Source of the DNA: Asterionellopsis glacialis
Lineage: Eukaryota > Bacillariophyta > Plagiogrammaphyceae > Rhaphoneidales > Asterionellopsidaceae
Reading direction: 5' to 3'
DNA: 14,578 nt
Assembly (NCBI GenBank): GCA_014885115.2
Contig: WKLE02001714.1
Span: 4,381 to 18,958 of the forward strand
The first letter of the stretch is position 1, and each line of letters starts with the position of its first letter. A model generated the notes under the pieces. It ran no database searches, was not told where the DNA came from, and was given only the letters and a program-made list of their open reading frames with translations. This document shows positions 1 to 7,913 of the stretch, in pieces. The translations under genes were made by a program, and so were the position numbers.

Positions 1-231
1 GTGAACAACCAGACAATCAAATTCGATTGTCATTGTGTGTTGTGTTTATTGCATGGGCTGAAAGCGTTTCACCTTGTACAGTGCACATCGTATATTTGGC
101 AAGAAGCCACCTGTTACTAGCTTAGCTGTGCTCGTTCTAGGACCCTACTGTCCTTGACGCAGTTGTGGCGTTAATCATTTTCTCCTAGAAATCGCAAAAA
201 CAAGTGTTTTTCCTACATTTTCTCTTCCAAA

Positions 232-2338
232 ATGAGAAATCAAACACTTTTGTTTGCTGCAATTTGTGTAGCATTTATTGCTGTTTTTACTGTCATTAAT
301 GTAAGTCCACAACACATAGCTAGCCGAATACATCCAGCATGAGTCGTTTCTTTTTTCTTTTTTATGCATTTGTTCGTTCGTTCGTTCGTTCGTTCGTTCG
401 TTCGTTCGTGTTCTAATAAAATAAGAGCATGCATCAACGCACAACAACATTCGAAGATACTTACATTATTTGCTAATTTATTTGAATAATCTTTTCTGTT
501 CAAACGTAGCTATATAACATTACATCCACAAATTCTATCCCTTCATCAAAAGAACCAGATAATTTACCCACAGAAACGACAGATCCTAGTAAAAACGGCA
601 AGGGCAAGAATGCGGAAGAAGAAATTACAAGGCTTAAAAATGAACTTAAAACTTTATCGAAGAATTACCGTAATTTAGAGAAAAAATTTATCAATGTGGT
701 GCAACAAAAGGGACAACCAATAGATAATGATAACGATGAGAGCGACGACGACGACGACGACACAACTACCAATGATCAGCAAGCCGACACTACAACTCTT
801 ACTAATGACCAGCAAGCAACAAATAAAGAAGACGAAACAACAACCACCACGACGAGCAGTGATGGAATGAATATTGTACTTTTATATGCAGATGACTGGA
901 CGTACAAAACGTTAGGTGCCATGGGGAATTCATTTGTGAAAACACCTTATCTGGATGCTTTAGCATCAGAAGGTATATTGTTCACACATAATTGTGTAAC
1001 AACATCCATATGTTGGATTAGCCGCGCAACATTATATACAGGACAGCACGTATCGAGACACAAAAGTGCAAAAATCGAAGATTCGGACGTTCTTTATGAA
1101 AATTGGAATGACAGTTTGTATGGGATGCTTGCCAAGAATGGCTACTACAACGGATTCTTTGGCAAATGGCATCATGCAATGGATCGTTTTCCTGGTTGGT
1201 CTTTTGCCAAAACCGAATTTTATTATGGACACCATTGGCTTGACGATGAGAAGAAAAATCACGTGACACAAAAAAATATGAGAGATGGTGTGAATTTTTT
1301 ACGTGAGAGACCACGGGATAAACCCTTTTCCTTGACTGTTTCGTTCTTTGCAACACATGCGGAAGATGGGAATCCGGAACAATACTTACCCCAACCTGAA
1401 AGTATGGAATTATACAAAGATGATGTAGTTCCCATTGCACCTAATGCGGATGTGGGTAATGCTTCGACTAAATTTTGGGATTTAAATCCACCATTCTTTA
1501 ATGATGTAAACGAAGGTAGAACAAGATGGAAATGGCGTTACGATACACATGAAAAGTATCAAAAAATGATGAAGAATTATTACAGAATGGCGACGGAAGT
1601 CGATAAAGCGTGTGGAAGCATCATTCATGAATTGAAACAACAAAATATATTAAACAACACAATGATCATATTTACGACAGATAATGGAAATTATCATGCT
1701 GAACATGGTCTTGCTGACAAATGGTATCCAGTAAGTACTGAGGAAGCAGCAAGAAACAACCATCGGTTAATTGATCTTGCGCACTAAACCCTTCTTTTGC
1801 TTCTGTCTGTCTCTCTATCTCACTTGAATTCTTTGAAAATCACTAGCACGAAGAAAGTATTCGTGTCCCATTGGTTGTTTATGATCCACGACTGCCCGAC
1901 TCCAAGAAGGGGATCAAAAATGATAAATTTACATTGAACATTGACCTGGCACCAACAATTTTGAAGGCTGCAGGATTAGAACCACCAAAATCCATGCAGG
2001 GTGAAGACTTTGCTGAATTGTATCTAGAAGACGATAAGAAATGGCGTAAAGAGTTTTATTATGAATGGCCTGATCCATTCGAACAGGCACACTTTATTCC
2101 AGCTGTACAAGCTTTGATTCGTAAGGATTACAAATATATATACTGGCCGCAACACAATTATCATCAATTATATGATATGGTCAAAGATCCACTGGAATTG
2201 AACGATCTGCACAATGATTCCTCGCTTTCCGCTATCTTTTCTGAAATGAAATCAAAATTTGCAGTGTTACAGGCCGACGCAGCAGGTAATGTAACAACAC
2301 CGGTCGGTGTGACAGAGAAATTAAGAAAAAGAAAGTAA
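232..2338 (+). CDS. Type I sulfatase, membrane-anchored (3 exons)
   Basis: Hydrolyses sulfate esters using a formylglycine made from an active-site Cys; the substrate cannot be read from sequence. Exons 232-300, 510-1730 and 1847-2338 join in phase 0 (GTAAGT donors, TAG acceptors) to give 593 aa. Exon 1 encodes a 4-residue cytosolic tip and a hydrophobic segment (residues 5-22), a signal anchor suggesting a type II Golgi or surface protein. A short coiled coil (about 60-90) and an acidic Thr-rich linker with a repeated TNDQQA word form a stalk. The catalytic domain starts near residue 144: metal-binding D151-D152 (LYADDW), modification site C191 in CWISRATLYTG, D414-N415 in TTDNG, then EHGLADKWYP joined across intron 2 to HEESIRVPLVVYDPR, as expected for the family. 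The modification motif has Ile where Pro or Ala is usual. Intron 1 carries a GTTC microsatellite. Homology is certain; the exact N-terminus is an inference from splice signals. Confidence 0.9.
372..409. repeat. (GTTC)n microsatellite in sulfatase intron 1
   Basis: About 9.5 uninterrupted GTTC units lie inside the first intron (301-509). The tract is non-coding on the plus strand, and its antisense reading gives a spurious TNER repeat. Its length may vary between strains. Confidence 0.95.
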
Positions 2339-3029
2339 AATTTGAAACGAAAGCACACTGAGGGTTTTTAATGATCAAGCGAAAAAAAATCTTACTAGTC
2401 TAAAAGCCATGGGGTCTGGACTTGCGCAAATTCGAAATGCCAACAAAATAAAGACAAATAATATAATAGAGTATTAAAAAGATTCCCACAAAATCAGTGT
2501 TTGGATTTTGTGGTGTTTGGGTTGAATGTGTTTAGGGGTGTTCTCCTTTTCTACTAATTGGGGTGCACTTGCAGTCTTCTTGTTTGTTCTGCCGCCGGGG
2601 TCGTTCTTCATTTTTTGTGTTCAAGTTGTATTGAGATCCTATGGTTTCACGTAGGAATATTCGTATGTAAAATATATATTTGTTTCAACATACCTGGTAC
2701 AGCACGGGTAAATGGTATATTGTGTGGTAAAGAAAATCCCCGAAAGTACTACCGCGCCGGCAGGGGAGGTGAAAATGCCGATCGATCTGGTAGTCGGGCG
2801 GATGCGAACCCCTCCGTTAATGTCTATCTTGTACTGTATCATGTTGTCACATACTGTAGAATCTTTTTTTGCCAAGGTGACCTTTAGAGACGCACCGTTT
2901 CTTGACACAACTGGAATTATTGTAATATCTATTGTATCACTGCAAGCAACAAACAATACACACACCAAAAATAAGAAAATAAACGTAAACAAGAAAGCTT
3001 GTCTTATCCCCTTTTGCAACGAAAATACG
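2339..3029. other. Intergenic gap, sulfatase to ALT
   Basis: An AATAAA at 2447-2452, 109 nt after the sulfatase stop, could serve its 3' end, though this signal is weakly conserved in diatoms. The stretch around 2720-2830 is clearly richer in G+C than its surroundings. The ALT frame stays open upstream from an ATG at 2712, but the peptide is unlike a transit sequence or ALT, so I treat it as 5' leader. A candidate minus-strand exon is listed separately. I see no other gene, TATA box or repeat. Confidence 0.6.
2694..2939 (-). other. Candidate orphan exon or gene remnant, minus strand
   Basis: On the minus strand a T-rich tract ending in TTGCAG (acceptor, exon from 2939) is followed by 246 bp of open frame ending at CCAG|GTATGT (donor, exon end 2694). 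The reading has no ATG start upstream: the long open frame begins only with TTG at 3085, inside antisense ALT exon 1. The encoded stretch looks beta-rich (for example VVSRNGASLKVTL and GGVRIRPTTRSIGIF). I do not recognise the family. The higher G+C of its middle part differs from nearby non-coding DNA. It could be a decayed exon of a lost gene, an exon of an antisense transcript, or chance. No partner exons could be placed. Confidence 0.25.
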
Positions 3030-5173
3030 ATGTTGAGTGCCTTGAAAGTAGTAGGTAGAGTATCCGCAACTCGAAGCGTTGCCAAACTATGGCCTGCTTC
3101 CGTCCGTTCATGTGCACGTTTTTCGACTCCTGCAATAACATCATTACAAAAGAGTAGCTGGAATAGCTATTTGGCTTCTGGACGTGGTGGAAGTGCGTTA
3201 TTCGATTCCATTGACCAAGATCATGACAAAGAGTTGACCAAGAAAGAAATCCTTGATTTTTTAGACAATGTAGATCGGAAGGGAGTCAATCCTAACGCAT
3301 TTAAGATTCTTGAAGAAATCTCCGATGACCACAAAGTGGATCTTAAGGAATTCAAGAGCTGGCTTGTGATGGCCACAAAGTTTTCAGGCGGTATGAAAAA
3401 TTCAGATTTGAAAAAGGCATATGAAGATCATCCAGAAATTGGTGAGCGGTACAAATCCAAATGGGGTGATGAATATTCATGGAATGAACTTACCATGAGT
3501 CAATCTCTTCGAAGGATGCAATATGCAGTTCGAGGTACCGTTGTTATGAAAGCTGACAAATTGAAGGCGGAAGGTCGAGATATCTTATATACAAACATCG
3601 GTAATCCTCACGGAGTTGGTCAAAAGCCAATCACGTATTACAGACAAGTAATGGCACTTTGTGACTTACCCGATGATCTCGGTATCAACCATCCAGACGT
3701 TGAAAAATTCTTCCCCAAAGACGTTGTCGCCAGAGCAAAGGAAATGAAAGCTGTCATTGGACCTGCCGGTACAGGTGCCTACACACACTCACAGGGTATT
3801 TTACGTAAGTAATTTCTTTCTCGTCCTGAGGTATAGTGATTGTTCTTTCTCTCATCCTTTTCTCTTCTCGAATTTGCGTTTTATCGAACTATCAGAATTC
3901 CGAAAAGATGTAGCAAAATTCATAAGTGACCGAGATGGACATCCATCATATGAAGGGAATATCTTTTTGACTAATGGAGCATCTAGGTAAGCTTGCTTGA
4001 GCGTTTGTGTTGTGTTCAAACCGTTCTTATTGGAATTCTTGCTGACTGTGACACCTTGCATTATAATCTGCAGCGCGATTGATATGGTTCTTACAGCTCT
4101 TATTGCTCAAGACCATGATGCTATTATGATTCCTATCCCTCAGTATCCGATTTACTCAGCCATTATCACACGTCTTGGTGGTCGTCAAGTTGGTTATGAA
4201 CTCGATGAATCGATAGATTGGGCAGTAACTGAAGAAGAACTCCAACGCAGACTTGAAGAGGCGAATGGCAATGACCTCAGTGTAAAGGCTCTTGCGATTA
4301 TCAATCCTGGAAATCCTACAGGGCAAGTCTTTAGTAGAAAAGACTTGGAACTTATTTGTAAATTCTGTGCCAAGAATGGCATTGTTCTACTTGCCGATGA
4401 GGTATATCAACGCAATGTATACGCCGACGACAAAGAATTCATTAGCGCCAAGAAGGTGGCATTAGAAACAGAAGGTTGCGAAAAGCTTCAATTAATCAGT
4501 TTCCATTCCACAAGTAAAGGACTCATTGGAGAGTGCGGTAGACGTGGGGGTTACATGTAAGTTGATCAGAAATTAGTGCAACGGCCAATGCGGGCCTTTC
4601 GGGATTGCTTTGCTCAGCTTTTCATTTTCTTATTTCTGTTTTCCGCAAATGAAAATTAACAGGGAGCTCCATCATATTTGCCCGTACGTTCAAAGTCAGA
4701 TCTACAAGCTTGCATCGTCTGGGTTATGCTCTTGCGTTGCTGGGCAAGTTATGATGGATTTAATGGTCAAGCCTCCTCAACCAGGTGAGGAATCATACGC
4801 ACAGTTTGAAGAAGAAGAATCAGGTATTATGGAAAGTCTCAAACGACGCGCCAAAGCTGTTGTGGACGGTCTCAATGAAATCGATGGCATTGATTGTGTA
4901 TCAGCGGAGGGTGCCATGTATGCATTTCCAAAGGTCTCAATTCCAGAAAAGGCGGTCCAAGCAGCCGATAAGGAGGGCATTGCCCCAGATACCTTATATG
5001 CGTTGTCTCTCTTGGAGGAAACAGGAATATGTGTAGTCCCGGCAAGTGGTTTTGGCCAAGCAGAAGGACGATTCGGCTTCAGAACGACATTTTTGCCTGC
5101 AGAAGACAAAATTATGAGTGCTATTGGAGAATTTGCACGCCACCACAAAGCTTTTGTTGAAAAATACTCCTAA
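3030..5173 (+). CDS. Alanine aminotransferase with N-terminal EF-hand pair, likely mitochondrial (4 exons)
   Basis: PLP enzyme interconverting alanine plus 2-oxoglutarate with pyruvate plus glutamate. Exons 3030-3804, 3896-3986, 4074-4556 and 4663-5173 (introns 91, 87 and 106 bp, GTAAGT or GTAAGC donors, CAG acceptors) join in frame to 619 aa; family members are nearer 480-500. Residues 1-43 are Arg/Ser-rich with no acidic residue, a mitochondrial presequence. An EF-hand loop with D62, D64, D66 and E73 is followed by a degenerate second loop (96-107). The ALT domain runs from about residue 158 (RRMQYAVRGTVV) to the end: NPGNPTG at 366-372, D397 and Y400 in ADEVYQ, Schiff-base K437 in SFHSTSKG, GECGRRGGYM across intron 3, LLEETGICVVPASGFGQ and FRTTFLP. 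Splice joins reproduce ALT sequence exactly, so the model is well supported. The start is the first ATG giving a presequence. The gene is tail-to-tail with a minus-strand fragment 43 bp away, and its last 317 bp recur at 7052-7368. Confidence 0.93.
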
Positions 5174-5717
5174 GTTCTAAACCAAGTGGTAGAATAGAGC
5201 TTCTTAGTTTTTATAGTTACAGTTTTTCTGCCTTTCCAGTGTCCTGATTATCATTGGCATCGTTCTGTCCTTCATCTGTTAGTGCATCTGTATCGACATC
5301 GGCCAAAGGTGTAGTAGTAACAATATCATCGTCTAACTTTGGACGTCCAAAGTCGGTATTGTCTAGCTCTTCGATAGTTTGTACTACCTCGTTGAATGCC
5401 TTATCTGCGTCATAGAGACTTAGTAGTGCCCAGTGTTGTGCTTCTAAATCACTTAATTGATCGCGTGCAAAAGCTGCCTGCGCCTTAGCTCTTCTTAAGG
5501 TCATAGATGCATCATCAACTTCTGCCTCGAATTGTCGCAACATTCCATGTACTTCTCTGGCGGTATTCCTAGCTAAAAGTCGCTTCTTTTGAATTTCGGC
5601 ATCACTGTAACCAAAGAAACAAGCGTGGTCAGGATAGGTAAAAGATGAATTAGTACAAAAGGAAGGATGAGATCGAAGCGATGCCTTTCAATAAAAAGAA
5701 AGAAATTTGTAATACTT
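4857..5717. repeat. Direct repeat, copy 1 (ALT tail + neighbour tail)
   Basis: This stretch matches 7052-7913 in the same orientation with about 16 differences (my count by eye, roughly 98% identity, one net base of length change in an A-rich stretch near 5640). It holds the end of ALT, the 43-bp gap between the convergent stop codons, the last exon of the minus-strand neighbour and almost all of that gene's intron. The right end is abrupt after AATACTT at 5711-5717. The left end lies inside ALT exon 4 and may fade rather than stop sharply. Confidence 0.95.
5217..5717 (-). pseudogene. Truncated copy of the disordered-protein gene (last exon and intron only)
   Basis: The minus strand carries the final exon (5604 down to the stop at 5217-5219), preceded by an intact acceptor TTACAG and the intron as far as the third base after the donor. 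At that point similarity to the full gene at 7412-9834 ends, so exon 1, the start codon and the donor GT are missing. The remaining frame is open and differs from the intact gene by two residues (His for Arg in EVHGM; Ala for Thr in GKAEKL). An internal ATG at 5543 could in principle start a 108-aa coiled-coil peptide, but no promoter is evident. A broken duplicate is the simplest reading. Confidence 0.85.
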
Positions 5718-6105
5718 TTTGTGAAACTGGAACTAAGTTAGTTTTCAAGAAATTTTCGTTATTTTAAATGATGAGGATCGGGCGCGCCAATTTTTATCCT
5801 GCTGGGTACCGTTATTACTTATTACTTATTAATATTACCTCTCTAGCAAATCCTTTTTCTGCGCAGTCTGCGTGTGAAGATTCGCAGATAGCCGCACAAA
5901 TTGAAAATTGAGAACAATCGAGGGCAGGAAAAGGAGTGATGTCTATGGGTCCCAAGATATATCGAGATTGCGCATGCCATACTTTCATGCAAAACATCTT
6001 TACCGATTGTTGACACTCATCCCAACATAAAATACTAAAACCACCAAGCCAACTATCAATCACAACACATAGGACTTCAATAATTCTTAGGATTCTTCCT
6101 CCAAC
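5718..6105. other. Non-coding flank left of the Cys-rich gene
   Basis: Unique DNA that starts where the repeat ends. It contains a GGGCGCGCC word at about 5780-5788, a short TTATTAC tandem (5812-5831, nearly three units) and otherwise AT-rich sequence leading to the ATG at 6106. It presumably holds the promoter of the Cys-rich gene, but I see no clear TATA box. A minus-strand open frame here lacks an ATG and looks like chance. Confidence 0.5.
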
Positions 6106-6489
6106 ATGAAGTTTCTTGGTAATTTTCCACCTTTCTTTATTCTTGTTGGTATTTGTTTGAATGATTCCATGGTTGCAGCAGATTGTGCCAAAGAATTTGA
6201 CATGTGTGTCATGCCAAGAGATTGTTGTGATGGTTTATCATGTGTAGCTGGAGATTGGGAAGTAACCACCGATAGTACGTGTTTGTCATCACGGTCGGAA
6301 AATTTGAATGCATTGACCATTGACCAACGTGTCAAGCTGATTCAAACCTTCTACACACAGCAAGCAGCCGACAAAAGTCCCGAGGAAGCAAAAGCGCTAG
6401 TTGAGAAGTACGAAAGGTCCTTTGCAAAGCTTGTCTCAAGAATCGAACGCAAATATGGTGTTGCTATCGACGAAGAACAAGAGCTGTAA
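6106..6489 (+). CDS. Small secreted Cys-rich protein, knottin-like spacing
   Basis: A 127-aa, intronless product. Residues 1-25 form a signal peptide (MKFLGNFPPFFILVGICLND, then ending near VAA). The next 34 residues hold six cysteines in the order C-x6-C-x5-CC-x4-C-x12-C, the spacing of inhibitor-cystine-knot folds, with DCCDGLSC as its core. The C-terminal half has no Cys, is helical and charged, and ends in YERSFAKLVSRIERKYGV. That resembles a short FY...KY...L..KYG helical module I associate with small uncharacterised protist proteins, though I cannot name a family. Role unknown; secreted or surface-bound is likely. A cystine knot is a scaffold used in many functions, so no activity is assigned. 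The gene sits alone in the unique segment between the two repeat copies. Confidence 0.75.
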   Translation: MKFLGNFPPFFILVGICLNDSMVAADCAKEFDMCVMPRDCCDGLSCVAGDWEVTTDSTCLSSRSENLNALTIDQRVKLIQTFYTQQAADKSPEEAKALVEKYERSFAKLVSRIERKYGVAIDEEQEL

Positions 6490-7005
6490 CAGAGACACAA
6501 CAACCTATCTTGGTTTCGTTTTTTACCTTGGAAACTACAGATTCGTTTAGTCCAAATATGATGCACGTAAGTTTAGTTGATTCGTTTGATTGTTTTCGAA
6601 AAAAACACCCTCTCTATCATGCTTTGGCGGGTCAGTCTATTTAATTATATCCATGACTGCTACCGTCACTCAAGGGAGGAATAGAAAGTTTCGCCTGCAC
6701 CAACAGCTCGGGATGCTCTGTACATGCATCCTAGTAGTATAAAAGTTTCAGGTTACATTCGCGTTCAAGATTATTCTCATTTTGATCACCATGTCGTGGA
6801 TTATTGATCTGCATTTTGAGCTCACTGTTTCAATGCTGCCTTCCGATTGGTCTTTCCTTTATAATTTTATAGAAAATCTATCACTGCCACGACAATACGA
6901 CACAAAAATATCGAATCATCTTTGCACTTAGCATTGCCCCGAGATTCTTTTGCAAGCGTGTACACTCAAGTCTCTTCAACTTCGTTGTCTTTGATTCCAT
7001 TTTAA
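6490..7005. other. Intergenic gap right of the Cys-rich gene
   Basis: A TATAAAA word at 6738-6744 lies about 50 bp before an ATG at 6791, but the frame that follows is only 46 codons and has no recognisable content. No splice-consistent gene, repeat or RNA gene is visible. The sequence just before 7006 gives the truncated ALT copy a new in-frame ATG. Confidence 0.5.
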
Positions 7006-7368
7006 ATGAAGATAAAGTGTGTAAGGACTGCCATCCAACGCAAGCAAAATTCTGTCGTGGATGGTCTCAATGAAATTGATGGCATTGACTGCGTATCAGC
7101 GGAGGGTGCCATGTATGCATTTCCAAAGGTCTCAATTCCAGAAAAGGCGGTCCAAGCAGCCGATAAGGAGGACATTGCCCCAGATGCCTTATATGCGTTG
7201 TCTCTCTTGGAGGAAACAGGAAGATGTGTAGTCCCGGCAAGTGGTTTTGGCCAAGCAGAAGGACGATTCGGCTTCAGAACGACATTTTTGCCTGCAGAAG
7301 ACAAAATTATGAGTGCTATTGGAGAATTTGCACGCCACCACAAAGCTTTTGTTGAAAAATACTCCTAA
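7006..7368 (+). pseudogene. Truncated 3' copy of the alanine aminotransferase gene
   Basis: From residue 17 (VVDGLNEIDG) this 120-aa frame equals the last 105 residues of the intact ALT at 3030-5173, including the same stop. The PLP-lysine half, the large domain and the whole EF-hand region are absent, so it cannot be an active transaminase. The first 16 residues come from non-repeat sequence; stretch TAIQRKQNSV is loosely similar to ESLKRRAKAV in ALT, which may be faint homology or chance. Three amino-acid changes separate it from ALT: Gly to Asp (KEDIA), Thr to Ala (DALY), and Ile to Arg in the highly conserved TGICVVP. That last change suggests loss of constraint. The frame is still open and has an ATG, so a small C-terminal-domain protein could be expressed, but a decaying fragment is more likely. 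Confidence 0.85.
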
Positions 7369-7913
7369 GTTCTAAACCAAGTGGTAGAATAGAGCTTCTT
7401 AGTTTTTATAGTTACAGTTTTTCTGTCTTTCCAGTGTCCTGATTATCATTGGCATCGTTCTGTCCTTCATCTGTTAGTGCATCTGTATCGACATCGGCCA
7501 AAGGTGTAGTAGTAACAATATCATCGTCTAACTTTGGACGTCCAAAGTCGGTATTGTCTAGCTCTTCGATAGTTTGTACTACCTCGTTGAACGCCTTATC
7601 TGCGTCATAGAGACTTAGTAGTGCCCAGTGTTGTGCTTCTAAATCACTTAATTGATCGCGTGCAAAAGCTGCCTGCGCCTTAGCTCTTCTTAAGGTCATA
7701 GATGCATCATCAACTTCTGCCTCGAATTGTCGCAACATTCCACGTACTTCTCTGGCGGTATTCCTAGCTAAAAGTCGCTTCTTTTGAATTTCGGCATCAC
7801 TGTAACCAAAGAAACAAGCGTGGTCAGGATAGGTAAAAAAAAGATTTAGTACAAAAGGAAGGATGAGATCGAAGCGATGCCTTTTAATAAAGAGAAAGAA
7901 ATTTGTAATACTT
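7052..7913. repeat. Direct repeat, copy 2 (ALT tail + neighbour tail)
   Basis: Partner of 4857-5717, same orientation, offset 2195-2196 bases. Here the minus-strand neighbour is complete and ALT is the truncated party. Similarity stops at 7913, two bases before the exon/intron boundary of the neighbour (intron 7800-7915). Five silent third-position differences fall in the first 50 bases, and then none in the remaining 270 coding bases of the ALT part. Confidence 0.95.

Noticed and set aside
155..160. TGACGC (CO2-response-like hexamer) about 72 bp upstream of the sulfatase ATG
   Set aside because: A lone hexamer is expected by chance in a region of this size.
372..409. Possible CRISPR-like or telomeric repeat
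   Set aside because: It is a plain 4-bp microsatellite without spacers, inside an intron.
1018..1440. 140-codon minus-strand open frame
   Set aside because: Lies entirely antisense to the sulfatase catalytic domain and has no recognisable content; a shadow.
2712..3029. In-frame upstream extension of ALT from an ATG at 2712
   Set aside because: The peptide has no ALT similarity and would bury the good presequence that starts at 3030. The open frame is more likely a leader by chance.
4777..5148. Minus-strand open frame antisense to the end of ALT, repeated at 7002-7343
   Set aside because: Recurs only because the repeat recurs; it is antisense to conserved ALT sequence.
5815..6063. 82-codon Cys-containing minus-strand frame left of the Cys-rich gene
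   Set aside because: It begins with GTG rather than ATG, has no signal peptide or known motif, and lies in the likely promoter of the plus-strand gene.
6738..6930. TATAAAA followed by an ATG (6791) and a 46-codon frame
   Set aside because: Promoter-like spacing, but no family resemblance, no splice donor to extend it and no conservation information.
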